Assembly: GCA_013003075.1 (NCBI GenBank)
Contig: JABDLJ010000026.1
Location: 1-63,043, forward strand
Length of the DNA stretch: 63,043 bases
From: Paracoccaceae bacterium
Lineage (GTDB): Bacteria > Pseudomonadota > Alphaproteobacteria > Rhodobacterales > Rhodobacteraceae
Direction of reading: 5' to 3'
Within the stretch, counting starts at the first letter, position 1. The number at the start of each line of letters is the position of its first letter. The notes under the pieces were generated by a model. It ran no database searches. It was not told where the DNA came from and was given only the letters and a program-made list of their open reading frames with translations. Positions 33,352 to 42,355 of this stretch are shown here, piece after piece. Both the position numbers and the translations under genes were made by a program.

Positions 33352-34641
33352 CTAGGAATTACTCGCCTCAAGCGTGTCTTCGTAAGTGCGCAGTCCAGTG
33401 ATCGGGGCCTGCACCAGAACGGCCATGTTTCCTGGCTTATGCTCGTTGCGACGCATCTTCATATGCGCCGCCGGCAGATCGGCCCAGGGGAACACTTCGG
33501 ACATGCAGGGGTCGAGCCGACGTTCTACCATAAGTCGATTCGCCGCGCTGGCCTGCTTGAGATTCGCAAAATGGCTGCCCTGCACGCGCTTCTGGTGCAT
33601 CCAGAGATAGCGGGCGTCCATCGTCAGATTAAATCCCGTGGTGCCGGCGCAAATCACGACCATGCCGCCGCGTTTGACGACGAAGACCGAGACCGGGAAA
33701 GTCGCCTCGCCGGGGTGCTCGAACACCATGTCGACATTGTTGCCCTTGCCGGTGATCTCCCAGATCGCCTTGCCGAACTTGCGCACTTCGCCGAACCAGT
33801 CCTTGTATTCGGGCGTATTGACGGTGGGCATCTGGCCCCAGCAGTTGAACTCTTTGCGGTTGATGACGCCCTTGGCACCGAGATCCATGACGAACTCGCG
33901 CTTGTCCTCGTCCGAGATCACCGCGATGGCGTTTGCACCGGCGGTGTTGATGAGCTGGATCGCATAGGAGCCAAGACCGCCCGAAGCGCCCCAGACCAGA
34001 ATGTTGTCGCCGGGCTTCAGCACATGCGGGCGGTGGCCGAACAGCATCCGATAGGCGGTGGCGAGCGTAAGCGTGTAGCAGGCGCTTTCTTCCCATGTGA
34101 GGTGCTGCGGGCGCGGCATCAACTGCTGGGACTGCACGCGGGTAAACTGCGCGAAAGAACCGTCGGGCGTCTCGTAGCCCCAGATCCGCTGGCTGGGCGA
34201 GAACATCGGATCGCCGCCGTTGCATTCCTCGTCGTCGCCGTCGTCTTGGTTGCAGTGGATTACCACCTCGTCGCCGACCTTCCAGCGGGTCACCTTGTCG
34301 CCCACGGCCCAGACGATGCCGGAGGCGTCAGAGCCCGCGATGTGGTACGCGGCGCCGTGGCCGTCGAACGGGCTGATCGGCTGGCCAAGCGCGGCCCAGA
34401 CGCCGTTGTAGTTGACCCCCGCCGCCATCACCAGCACCAGCACCTCGTGGCTGTCGATCGCGGGCGTGTCCACGACCTCAAGCTGCATGGCGGTGTCGGG
34501 CTCGCCGTGGCGTTCGCGCCGGATCGCCCAGGCGTGCATTTGCGCCGGGACATGGCCAAGCGGCGGGATCTCTCCCATTTTGTAGAGGTCCTTGCCGGTC
34601 GCCTTCTCTCCTGCGACATCGCCTTTCTGATCCAGCGCCAT
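33352..34641 (-). CDS. ccrA: Crotonyl-CoA carboxylase/reductase
   Basis: Ccr reductively carboxylates crotonyl-CoA to ethylmalonyl-CoA with NADPH, the key step of the ethylmalonyl-CoA pathway. It is a 429-residue MDR-superfamily enzyme with MGEIPPLGHVPAQMHAWAIR, GSDASGIVWAVGDKV, the long ECNGGDPMFSPSQRIWGYET insert and the cofactor motif WGASGGLGSYAIQLI. ATG 34641 is chosen for GGAG 6 nt upstream; ATGs at 34653 and 34668 are alternatives. Upstream is a 127-bp gap. Confidence 0.97.
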   Translation of the reverse strand: MALDQKGDVAGEKATGKDLYKMGEIPPLGHVPAQMHAWAIRRERHGEPDTAMQLEVVDTPAIDSHEVLVLVMAAGVNYNGVWAALGQPISPFDGHGAAYHIAGSDASGIVWAVGDKVTRWKVGDEVVIHCNQDDGDDEECNGGDPMFSPSQRIWGYETPDGSFAQFTRVQSQQLMPRPQHLTWEESACYTLTLATAYRMLFGHRPHVLKPGDNILVWGASGGLGSYAIQLINTAGANAIAVISDEDKREFVMDLGAKGVINRKEFNCWGQMPTVNTPEYKDWFGEVRKFGKAIWEITGKGNNVDMVFEHPGEATFPVSVFVVKRGGMVVICAGTTGFNLTMDARYLWMHQKRVQGSHFANLKQASAANRLMVERRLDPCMSEVFPWADLPAAHMKMRRNEHKPGNMAVLVQAPITGLRTYEDTLEASNS

Positions 34642-34768
34642 GTCCGTCTCCATACTTGTAGCCTGCATTTGTCATTCATGCCGCAATGCAGAATCGCAGG
34701 CGGCTTCGCTGGGAGTTTTACGATTGGCTCGGTAACTTTGCAACCAGCACAAGCGGGTTTTTGTAATA

Positions 34769-36187
34769 TTATGTCTCTATAGCGGCGATTTGTGGCAGAT
34801 CTTCCGGTGCGGTTGCTGCGCTTGCATCCAAAAGGTGCTCGATCGAGGCGCTGTAGAAGGCCAGTACATCGTCTGCATCCGCAGCGGCAAGGAATCCGCC
34901 GTCCACCGGCTTTACGATATGGCGCATTTCCAGATGCCTCAGCCCGGCATCGACGATCTCGGGCGGGCTGCCGCCATTGATGCTGGCGGGGGTACCGGCC
35001 CGGGTCAGTGTCTCGATCGCGGCTTCGGTCCGCGCGATCAACGTGTCGCGGCTGAGCGGCGTTTCCGTGCCGCGCATGAAAAGCGCCATCAGCGGCACCG
35101 GCAGCACCGGCACAACCCGGCGGATGCGCGCCATCAGCTCGGCGCCCACCGAAGCGGTCAGGTCCTTGTCCGTTCGGCCCTGGAACGATGTCAGCGACAA
35201 GGGCTCTCCGAACGAGACCGAGGCGTAGCCGAAGCGCTGCGCCTTGCCGGTGATGCGGCGCCAGATGTAGCGGGCAGTGAACAGCGCGCCCGAGACCAGC
35301 GTTCCACGAAACCGCCGCTCGCCGGCCTTTTCGGCCTCGATCAGGATGCGATCCTCGATAACCCGGTCGTAGTTAATGGCCACAGGCACGAAGACGACAT
35401 CGCGGTTGGCGGGGTTAAACTCCGAGATGATGTAGTTGAGTATGCCAAGCCGCGGCGTGCCGACCTTCCCGTTGAGGCTGAGCCCGCCTTCGGGAAAGAC
35501 CGCCTGCGCCACTCCGGCGGCGGTGGCCAATTGCACGTAGCGCGCCAGCACCCGGCGGTAGAGTGCATTGCGCGAACGGCGGCGGATGAAGTAGGCCCCC
35601 ATTGCGCGGATCAGCGATTGCAGCGGCCAGATGCGCGCCCATTCGCCCACCGCATAGGACAGAGCGGATCGCTCGGCGGCAAGATACGTGACCAAAACGT
35701 AGTCCATGTTCGAGCGGTGGTTCATCACGAAGACGATCGTGGCGTCCTTGTCGATACCGGCGAGCCCGGCCTCGTCATGGTGACCGAGACGCACATGGAA
35801 AAGCCGCGTCGAAAGCCAGCGCGCAAAGCGGATCGCGAAACCGAAATAGGCAGTGGCGCTGAAGGCGGGCACGATCTCTCGGGCGTAGCGTTTGGCCTGC
35901 TGGAAGGCCACGTCCTCGCGCACGCCGGTTTCGGCGGCATGGGCGGCCACAGCCTCGATCACCGTGGGATCGTATAGCAGCCGCTGGATCATGTCGGTGC
36001 GGCGCGCCAGCTTGAAGGGCTGGATCGGTCGCTCTAGCCGTTCGTTCAACTTGGCGACGACGCGCTCCATCCGGCGGCGGAAGAACCATCGTACGGAGGG
36101 AAAGAGGAAATGCGACGCGAAGGTCACCGCCGCGAATGCGAGGATCAGAACGAGAAGCCAGAGCGGAAGCGTAACCGTTTGAAACAT
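34769..36187 (-). CDS. Glycerophosphate/lysophospholipid acyltransferase (PlsB-like)
   Basis: The 472-residue protein has one N-terminal membrane segment (about 8-26) and an acyltransferase core with MNHRSNMDYVLVTY (HX4D) and VFPEGGLSLNGKVG (the EGG motif). It probably acylates glycerol phosphate or a lysolipid at the inner membrane. It is longer than PlsC and shorter than PlsB. It lies between ccr and the small membrane gene, all on the minus strand. Confidence 0.85.
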   Translation of the reverse strand: MFQTVTLPLWLLVLILAFAAVTFASHFLFPSVRWFFRRRMERVVAKLNERLERPIQPFKLARRTDMIQRLLYDPTVIEAVAAHAAETGVREDVAFQQAKRYAREIVPAFSATAYFGFAIRFARWLSTRLFHVRLGHHDEAGLAGIDKDATIVFVMNHRSNMDYVLVTYLAAERSALSYAVGEWARIWPLQSLIRAMGAYFIRRRSRNALYRRVLARYVQLATAAGVAQAVFPEGGLSLNGKVGTPRLGILNYIISEFNPANRDVVFVPVAINYDRVIEDRILIEAEKAGERRFRGTLVSGALFTARYIWRRITGKAQRFGYASVSFGEPLSLTSFQGRTDKDLTASVGAELMARIRRVVPVLPVPLMALFMRGTETPLSRDTLIARTEAAIETLTRAGTPASINGGSPPEIVDAGLRHLEMRHIVKPVDGGFLAAADADDVLAFYSASIEHLLDASAATAPEDLPQIAAIET

Positions 36188-36242
36188 TGCGGGTAACGCT
36201 GTCAGGTTTCCGCCGCGTGGTAAAGGCCCGTTGCCGCCCGCA

Positions 36243-36668
36243 TCAGTGGAATGCCAGCACCGCCAACGCCAGAACACCGAGGTAGGCAAAGCGGATGACC
36301 ATGCCGATCTTCGGGGCGCGGGCAGTCGCGTCCGCATCGCCCTCACGCATGCTCGCAAGGTTGCGCCTTGAGAAGATCACGGCGGCGACCAGCAGCGCCA
36401 CGAACGCCATCTTGGCCCAGAACCATAGCGGATCTGCACCGGTCCCGCCGGCGATCCAGATCATCAGGGGCCCGGTAAGCAAGAGAAGGGCGAGGCCCAT
36501 CGTGCCGGCCGCCGAAAGCCGTGAAACGATGGCCAGAAAGTGTGGCCGAAGCTCTGGTGGCGCACCCCGGGCCCGTGCGCCGACGATCGCTGATCCGAAG
36601 GTCGCCGCGCCGCCAAGGCCGATCGCGACGAAGTGCAGCCACAGGAGAGGCGTGTAGATCGCTGCCAT
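36243..36668 (-). CDS. Small four-helix membrane protein
   Basis: The 141-residue product from ATG 36668 has four hydrophobic segments and His/Trp/Met-rich ends (LLWLHFVAIGLGGAATF, LLTGPLMIWI, WFWAKMAFVALLVAAVIF). The layout resembles CopD- or DUF2269-type small membrane proteins; the family is not certain. It is divergent from ecm, with a 179-bp gap. Confidence 0.75.
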   Translation of the reverse strand: MAAIYTPLLWLHFVAIGLGGAATFGSAIVGARARGAPPELRPHFLAIVSRLSAAGTMGLALLLLTGPLMIWIAGGTGADPLWFWAKMAFVALLVAAVIFSRRNLASMREGDADATARAPKIGMVIRFAYLGVLALAVLAFH

Positions 36669-36847
36669 GACAAAGCACTCCCTTTGTTGCTGCACCGAAG
36701 ACTAATTCGGTCGCGGGCGCAGGACCAATTCAAATGCGACAACCGGCCCGGTTTTCTGCAACGCAGCGAATTGACACCGCCATAAAATTCCAAGTACTAC
36801 GAGGCGAACGCAAGAATATTACCGAATAGCGCAACAAAGGCCCGCCC

Positions 36848-38815
36848 ATGTCGCAGACGCAGAAAGATCGCCCCTGGCTTTTTCGTACATATGCGGGGCA
36901 CTCGACCGCAAAGGCCTCGAACGCACTATACCGCGCGAACCTCGCGAAAGGGCAGACCGGTCTGTCAGTGGCCTTCGATCTGCCGACACAGACCGGCTAT
37001 GACAGCGATCACGAGCTTGCGCGGGGCGAGGTCGGCAAGGTCGGCGTGCCGATCTGCCACCTCGGCGACATGCGTATGCTGTTCGCCGATATCCCGCTTG
37101 ATCAGATGAACACCTCGATGACGATCAACGCGACCGCACCGTGGCTTCTGGCGCTATACATCGCGGTGGCAGAGGAACAGGGCGCCGACATCTCGGCGCT
37201 GCAGGGTACGGTTCAGAACGACATCATCAAGGAGTATCTGTCGCGCGGCACCTATGTTTGCCCGCCCGAGCCCAGCCTGCGGCTGATCACAGATGTCGCT
37301 GCCTATACGCGCGAGTATCTGCCGAAATGGAACCCGATGAACGTCTGTTCCTACCACCTGCAGGAAGCCGGCGCGACGCCCGAGCAGGAACTGGCCTTTG
37401 CACTGGCCACTGCGACGGCGGTGCTGGACGATCTGAAGGGCAAGGTGCCGGCGGCCGATTTTCCCGCGATGGTCGGGCGGATTTCGTTCTTCGTGAACGC
37501 CGGCATCCGCTTTGTCACCGAGCTGTGCAAGATGCGCGCTTTCGTGGAGCTTTGGGACGAGATCTGCCAGAAGCGTTACGGCGTCGAGGAACCCAAGTAC
37601 CGCCGGTTCCGCTATGGGGTGCAGGTGAACTCGCTGGGCCTGACAGAGCAGCAGCCGGAAAACAACGTCTACAGGATCCTGATCGAGATGCTGGCGGTGA
37701 CGCTGTCGAAAAACGCCCGCGCCCGGGCGGTGCAGTTGCCGGCCTGGAACGAGGCTTTGGGATTGCCGCGGCCATGGGACCAGCAATGGTCCTTGCGGAT
37801 GCAGCAGGTCCTGGCTTTCGAGACCGACCTTCTGGAATACGACGATCTTTTCGACGGCAATCCGGCGATCGATCGCAAGGTCGCCGCGCTGAAAGACGGC
37901 GCCCGGGCCGAACTGGCGCAGATCGACGCGATGGGAGGCGCGGTGAACGCCATCGCATACATGAAATCGCGGCTGGTTTCGGCCAATGCGGCGCGGATTG
38001 CCGATATCGAAAGCGGCGAGACAACCGTTGTCGGCGTCAACCGCTATACCGAGGGCGAAGAAAGCCCGCTGACCGCCGGCGAGGACGCGATCATGGTTGC
38101 CGATCCCGCGGCCGAGGCCGACCAGACCGCGCGCCTGACAGCCTGGCGCGCCGCGCGCGATGCAGAGGCCATCAAGGCGGCGTTAGAGGCACTGCGCACG
38201 GCGGCGCAGTCGGGCGCCAATATCATGCCGGCTTCGATCGCGGCGGCGCGCGCTGGCGCGACCACGGGCGAATGGGGCGATATGCTACGCAGCGCGTTCG
38301 GCCAGTACCGTGCGCCCACCGGCGTCTCGGCGACACCGTCGAACCAGACCGAAGGGCTGGACGAGATCCGCGATGCGGTCGACGTGCTATCGCAAAAGCT
38401 GGGACAGAGATTTAAATTCCTGGTTGGCAAGCCGGGGCTGGACGGTCATTCCAATGGCGCCGAGCAGATTGCCACGCGCGCCCGGGACTGCGGCATGGAG
38501 ATCATCTACGAGGGCATTCGGCTGACGCCGTCCGAGATCGTGAATGCTGCGCAGCATTCTGGTGCGCATGTCATTGGCCTGTCGATACTGTCGGGCAGCC
38601 ATATACCATTGGTCAAGGCCCTTATGGGCGATCTCAAAAGCGCCGGGCTGGCCGATATTCCGATTGTCGTAGGCGGTATTATCCCAGACGAGGACGCGGA
38701 AATGCTGCGTAGCATTGGCGTGGCGAAAGTCTATACGCCGAAAGATTTCCAGCTAAACCAGATCATGTTCGATATCGTGGCGCTGGCAGATCCAAGTGCG
38801 GTTGCCGCCGAATAG
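36848..38815 (+). CDS. ecm: Ethylmalonyl-CoA mutase (MeaA-type)
   Basis: Ecm converts (2R)-ethylmalonyl-CoA to (2S)-methylsuccinyl-CoA using adenosylcobalamin. The 655-residue protein has the methylmalonyl-CoA-mutase-type barrel (TYAGHSTAKASNALYRANL, GLSVAFDLPTQTGYDSDH) and a C-terminal B12 domain with the DxHxxG motif PGLDGHSNGAEQIA and GLSILSGSH. It works directly after Ccr. Its promoter region is shared with the divergent membrane gene. Confidence 0.97.
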   Translation: MSQTQKDRPWLFRTYAGHSTAKASNALYRANLAKGQTGLSVAFDLPTQTGYDSDHELARGEVGKVGVPICHLGDMRMLFADIPLDQMNTSMTINATAPWLLALYIAVAEEQGADISALQGTVQNDIIKEYLSRGTYVCPPEPSLRLITDVAAYTREYLPKWNPMNVCSYHLQEAGATPEQELAFALATATAVLDDLKGKVPAADFPAMVGRISFFVNAGIRFVTELCKMRAFVELWDEICQKRYGVEEPKYRRFRYGVQVNSLGLTEQQPENNVYRILIEMLAVTLSKNARARAVQLPAWNEALGLPRPWDQQWSLRMQQVLAFETDLLEYDDLFDGNPAIDRKVAALKDGARAELAQIDAMGGAVNAIAYMKSRLVSANAARIADIESGETTVVGVNRYTEGEESPLTAGEDAIMVADPAAEADQTARLTAWRAARDAEAIKAALEALRTAAQSGANIMPASIAAARAGATTGEWGDMLRSAFGQYRAPTGVSATPSNQTEGLDEIRDAVDVLSQKLGQRFKFLVGKPGLDGHSNGAEQIATRARDCGMEIIYEGIRLTPSEIVNAAQHSGAHVIGLSILSGSHIPLVKALMGDLKSAGLADIPIVVGGIIPDEDAEMLRSIGVAKVYTPKDFQLNQIMFDIVALADPSAVAAE

Positions 38816-38827
38816 GCAAGTTGCCTC

Positions 38828-38856
38828 TCTCGATTGGGTTCTTAATTCTCGATTAT
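38828..38856 (+). promoter_or_regulatory. Repeats upstream of the H-NS-family gene
   Basis: TCTCGATT occurs at 38828-38835 and 38847-38854, 19 bp apart. TTAA-TTCTCGA-TTAT (38842-38856) is one base off a CtrA box. This is weak evidence of a regulated promoter. Confidence 0.3.
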
Positions 38857-38912
38857 TGAATTCTTTTCCAAATGCGCCTAAGAGGTATGCAATTGCAAAA
38901 GGATAACGCCAA

Positions 38913-39239
38913 ATGAAACCAGATCTGAAAAGCATGACCGAAAGGGAATTGCAGAAACTTCGCGGCGACGTGGACAAGGCACTCTCCAGAATCCAGAAGA
39001 CAAAAGTCGACGACGCGCGCAAAGCGGCCGCAGCAGCGGCCAAGAAATTCGGGTTTTCACTGGACGAAATTGTCGGTGGTCAAAAGCCGGTGCGCGCGAA
39101 AAAGCCCAAAACAAAATCGGCGCCGAAATATCGCAATCCCAAGGATGCCTCGCAAACCTGGACTGGCCGCGGACGCCAGCCGGGCTGGATCAAGGATATT
39201 CTCAAGGCCGGAAAGTCTCTGGACACGGTCAAGATCTGA
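38913..39239 (+). CDS. H-NS histone-like family DNA-binding protein
   Basis: The 108-residue protein has a helical N-terminus (MTERELQKLRGDVDKALSRI), a basic linker (RAKKPKTKSAPK) and the H-NS C-terminal DNA-binding signature YRNPKDASQTWTGRGRQPGW. It is likely a nucleoid-associated regulator that prefers AT-rich DNA. An AAAGGA ribosome site precedes the ATG. Confidence 0.93.
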   Translation: MKPDLKSMTERELQKLRGDVDKALSRIQKTKVDDARKAAAAAAKKFGFSLDEIVGGQKPVRAKKPKTKSAPKYRNPKDASQTWTGRGRQPGWIKDILKAGKSLDTVKI

Positions 39240-39365
39240 CCCGGGCAGGATCGCTGGCCAAGACCGATTTCGGCCGGCGCGTGATAATCGCATTCTGGCA
39301 ATTACCCGCCAGCCGCGTAGATCGAAGAAAATGGGCGCTCGAAATTCAATTAGGGGGCGAGTTAC

Positions 39366-39401
39366 TCAACTGTGAATAATAATTATCCCATTATTAGTTG
39401 A
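39366..39401. repeat. AT-rich inverted repeat downstream of the H-NS gene
   Basis: TCAACT and AATAAT (39366-39380) pair with ATTATT and AGTTGA (39390-39401), around a 9-nt loop and a 3-nt bulge. It lies in the 240-bp gap before sdhB and could be a protein-binding dyad or a weak terminator. Confidence 0.4.
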
Positions 39402-39426
39402 ATGACTGAGGATGAATTCTCGGATT

Positions 39427-39459
39427 AAGAAACGCGGCAGATGATCTGCCGCGTTTCTT
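39427..39459. terminator. Long perfect hairpin, terminator of the sdh operon
   Basis: Two 16-bp arms, AAGAAACGCGGCAGAT (39427-39442) and ATCTGCCGCGTTTCTT (39444-39459), are perfectly complementary around one base. They lie 20 bp beyond the sdhB stop. On the minus strand the stem ends in TTTCTTAATC. It probably stops transcription in both directions. Confidence 0.75.
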
Positions 39460-39479
39460 GATTCTTCTCGGGATTAGGA

Positions 39480-40259
39480 TCACACCATCCGTTCGACCAT
39501 CATTTTCTTGATTTCTGTGATTGCCTTGGCCGGGTTCAGGCCCTTGGGACAGGTCTTTGCGCAATTCATGATGGTATGGCAGCGGTAAAGCTTGAAGGGG
39601 TCTTCCAGATCGTCCAGCCGCTCTGGCGTTGCCTCGTCGCGGCTGTCGATGATCCAGCGATAGGCATGCAGCAGGGCAGCCGGTCCGAGATAGCGGTCCC
39701 CGTTCCACCAATAGCTGGGGCATGCGGTCGAACAGGACGCGCACATCACGCATTCGTATAGGCCGTCCAACTTCTTGCGGTCCTCGATCGACTGGCGCCA
39801 TTCGGTGCGGGGCCTGTTCGTCTTGGTCTCCAGCCAGGGCATGATGCTGGCGTGCTGGGCGTAAAAATGCGTCAGGTCGGGAATGAGGTCCTTGACCACC
39901 GGCATGTGCGGCAAGGGATAGATCTTGATGTCGCCCTTGATCTCGTCCATCCCATAGATGCAAGCCAGCGTGTTGATGCCGCCGATATTCATCGCGCACG
40001 ATCCGCAAATCCCCTCGCGGCACGACCGGCGGAAGGTCAGCGTCGGGTCGATCTCGGACTTGATCTTGATCAGTGCGTCCAACACCATCGGCCCGCAGGC
40101 ATCCATGTCGACGAAATAGGTATCGAGACGCGGGTTCTCGTCATCGTCGGGGTTCCAGCGGTAGACCTGAACCTTGCGCAGGTTGGTCGCGCCGGTCGGT
40201 TTCGGCCAGGTCTTGCCGGAGATGACGCGAGAGTTCTTTGGAAGCCTAAGCTGTACCAT
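39480..40259 (-). CDS. sdhB: Succinate dehydrogenase iron-sulfur subunit
   Basis: The 259-residue SdhB carries the [2Fe-2S] ligands in [15 protein letters not shown], the [4Fe-4S] ligands in [13 protein letters not shown] and the [3Fe-4S] ligands in [14 protein letters not shown]. It passes electrons from SdhA to quinone. It is separated from sdhA by four unrelated genes and ends at a long hairpin. Confidence 0.98.
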   Translation of the reverse strand: MVQLRLPKNSRVISGKTWPKPTGATNLRKVQVYRWNPDDDENPRLDTYFVDMDACGPMVLDALIKIKSEIDPTLTFRRSCREGICGSCAMNIGGINTLACIYGMDEIKGDIKIYPLPHMPVVKDLIPDLTHFYAQHASIMPWLETKTNRPRTEWRQSIEDRKKLDGLYECVMCASCSTACPSYWWNGDRYLGPAALLHAYRWIIDSRDEATPERLDDLEDPFKLYRCHTIMNCAKTCPKGLNPAKAITEIKKMMVERMV

Positions 40260-40356
40260 CAGACATTTCCTTGAGTTTTGCGGACCCTAACGCGGGCCCG
40301 GCTGAATTGCAGCGCGGCGTGATGACGCCGGCAGAACATAAAAAGCACGGAGCAGA

Positions 40357-41088
40357 TCATGTCGGCGCGCCTTCGGATGCCTGCGCCTCGGCGGCATCTG
40401 CGGCGCCGGCATAGGTGTTGACCTCGTCGATCACCGATTGCGGCCAGTTGGCGGTGAAAGTGTCGGCGATCGTGACCTGCGCGTCTTCGTCGAGCTCGGT
40501 CAGAAGATTGGGGAAAAGGCGCCGCCGGCGCGGCAGGCTCCAAAGCGCGATGCCGCCTTCATACTGGTATCGGGCAAAACGCACGTCGACGAATTTCTGG
40601 CTGCTCATCATATAGTCGAGACTAGGCATGTAGCGGCCCAGCGTCAGGACAGAGCCGGTTCCAAGGTGGTCCACCTGGATATAGGTGTCCTGCCGCTTGT
40701 TCATGCCGTAAAGCCTGCGCGAGCGAATGCTTTCGACGCCGCCACTGTCGAACCGCGAGCCGTGATAGCCGAAGACCCGGCGCTGAAAACCCATGCCCCG
40801 CGCCAGGCGCAGCGAGCGGCGCATGTAGTTGTCGGGATAGGCGATATCGTCATCGACCAGAAATACCCGGTCGTTCGGGGCGACTTCCGGCAGGAACTTC
40901 CCGACATCTTTGAGGTCTTCGTCCGGGATAATCGGCTCGACATTGTCGAACTGGGCCAGTTCTTGCGGTACTTCGTCGTATTCGTTCAGGACCACGCACA
41001 GCTTTTCGACCTGCGGCGCGATGCGGGCGACCGCACGCTCCAGTATGGCGCGGCGTGCAGGGAAGGTGGCCATGTGCGCACGGATCAT
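40357..41088 (-). CDS. Glycosyltransferase-like protein within the sdh locus
   Basis: The 243-residue protein has a nucleotide-sugar-transferase-like N-terminus (MIRAHMATFPARRAILERAV) and an acidic metal-binding type motif VFLVDDDIAYPDNYMRR near residue 77. No membrane segment is seen. The acceptor is unknown. Its ATG overlaps the methyltransferase stop (ATGA), so the two are made together. Confidence 0.75.
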   Translation of the reverse strand: MIRAHMATFPARRAILERAVARIAPQVEKLCVVLNEYDEVPQELAQFDNVEPIIPDEDLKDVGKFLPEVAPNDRVFLVDDDIAYPDNYMRRSLRLARGMGFQRRVFGYHGSRFDSGGVESIRSRRLYGMNKRQDTYIQVDHLGTGSVLTLGRYMPSLDYMMSSQKFVDVRFARYQYEGGIALWSLPRRRRLFPNLLTELDEDAQVTIADTFTANWPQSVIDEVNTYAGAADAAEAQASEGAPT

Positions 41089-41720
41089 GCTGCCCCCTCT
41101 CGCTGAAAGAGTTTGAAGCTGGCAAAGGAATTATGCTTTTGCCCTGCACCTTCAGTCAATCCGTAAGGATGCTCGGGCGCGTCGATCAGTGTCCAGTCTT
41201 TCGCGTTGCGAGCAACCCAGTCCGAAAAATGCCGGTGACGGACATGGATGTTCTGGGTCGGCTCATCCTTGTCTGAAGCGTAGATCAGCACGAAGCGCGT
41301 GGCGGCGGCAAAGAGATCCTGCATGTAGCGTTCATAGATCTCGTCTTCGATCAGGTGGTAAAGCACGTCCAGCGACATCGCCATATCATGCGGGGCAAGC
41401 GGATCGGCGCCTACCGGAGCGAAATTCCAGCCGGGCCGGTCGGCAAACCGTTTGCGGCACCCGCGCACCGCAGCCTTGGAGATATCAAGGCCGGTGTAGG
41501 TTTCGAAGTCGAACATGGAGGCTTGGTTGCCATCGCCCGAGCCGAACTCGACGACCGAGGCGATGTCGCGGTCGCGTACCAGGGCGTTGATGTAATTCGC
41601 CTTGTATTCAGCCAGCCGCCCGTAGGAGCCGGCGCCGGAATTGCCGCCGCGCCGGTAACGCCGCCGCCAGTAGGCTGTCGAGCTGAAAGACTTTTGCTTT
41701 GCGTTTTCGTCCACCGCCAT
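41085..41720 (-). CDS. SAM-dependent class I methyltransferase
   Basis: The 211-residue protein has SAM motif I VVEFGSGDGNQASMF (near 56), YTGLDISKAAVRGCRKRF (motif II region) and MAMSLDVLYHLIEDEIYE. Paired with the glycosyltransferase, it could modify a glycan or other small acceptor. It is inserted between the lipoprotein gene and sdhB. Confidence 0.88.
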   Translation of the reverse strand: MAVDENAKQKSFSSTAYWRRRYRRGGNSGAGSYGRLAEYKANYINALVRDRDIASVVEFGSGDGNQASMFDFETYTGLDISKAAVRGCRKRFADRPGWNFAPVGADPLAPHDMAMSLDVLYHLIEDEIYERYMQDLFAAATRFVLIYASDKDEPTQNIHVRHRHFSDWVARNAKDWTLIDAPEHPYGLTEGAGQKHNSFASFKLFQREGAA

Positions 41721-41732
41721 CTGTCGTCCTTG

Positions 41733-42032
41733 TCAGCCCAGGTTCAGAGGCCGGATCGGCCCCTGCCCGGTTTTTTGCCGCACGCAGCTTTCGTAGACCT
41801 CGTACGGGTCGCGGCCCTGGATGAAATCGCTGGAAATGCCGACCTCGACCTTCGATTTCAGGCCGCCCGTTCCGGTGCCGATCGCAAGCTCGCCGGTCGG
41901 GCCTGTCGCTGCGCGGGCGCGCTCTTGGCAGATATCGCCCGCGCGCTCGGGCGACATCGGCCCGCAGGCAGCAAGAGCGCCGGTGGCGGCAAGCGCCAGC
42001 AAGAGACGTAGGTCTGCCCGCCGTCCGGTCAT
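41733..42032 (-). CDS. Small lipoprotein, unknown function
   Basis: The 99-residue product from ATG 42032 has a lipoprotein signal LLLALAATGALAAC (lipobox LAAC) and a soluble part with FIQGRDPYEVYESCVRQKTG. Two Cys residues besides the lipid Cys could form a disulfide. It is coupled by ATGA to the upstream lipoprotein gene. Confidence 0.8.
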   Translation of the reverse strand: MTGRRADLRLLLALAATGALAACGPMSPERAGDICQERARAATGPTGELAIGTGTGGLKSKVEVGISSDFIQGRDPYEVYESCVRQKTGQGPIRPLNLG

Positions 42033-42355
42033 CGGGTCACCGTAAGGCCGGCAAGCGCCGCCCTGGTCGCGCATTCGATGGTTTGCGGCCGCGTTGCGAT
42101 CTCGATCACCAATGCGGTATCCCCGGCATCGGGACCGGTGACGCTGGCGGCAGCAAGCTCCAGGATTTCCGTGCTCGAGGCCGCCTCGATCACGCAATCG
42201 CTGTAGGGCTCTACCGGCACGCCGGGAAAGCGTTGGGCGAGGATCGGGTTGACCACGTCCTTGGCCTCTTGCCGCGCGATCTGGTCGGCCAGCCCGTCAG
42301 GCTCGCACCCGGCCAGAAGAACCACCGCGGCGAAAGAGGCCAGCACGGCGCGCAT
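42029..42355 (-). CDS. Small lipoprotein, unknown function, coupled to sdhA
   Basis: The 108-residue product starts at ATG 42355, overlapping the sdhA stop as TGATG. The signal [17 protein letters not shown] ends in the lipobox LAGC. The mature part contains CVIEAASSTEILELAAASV and IECATRAAL. Its translational coupling to sdhA suggests a stable association with the sdh operon. Confidence 0.8.
   Translation of the reverse strand: MRAVLASFAAVVLLAGCEPDGLADQIARQEAKDVVNPILAQRFPGVPVEPYSDCVIEAASSTEILELAAASVTGPDAGDTALVIEIATRPQTIECATRAALAGLTVTR

Noticed and set aside
33171..33371. 66-codon minus-strand frame before luxR
   Set aside because: It lies in AT-rich regulatory DNA, overlaps the CtrA-type box and the ccr stop, and has no ribosome site or recognisable pattern.
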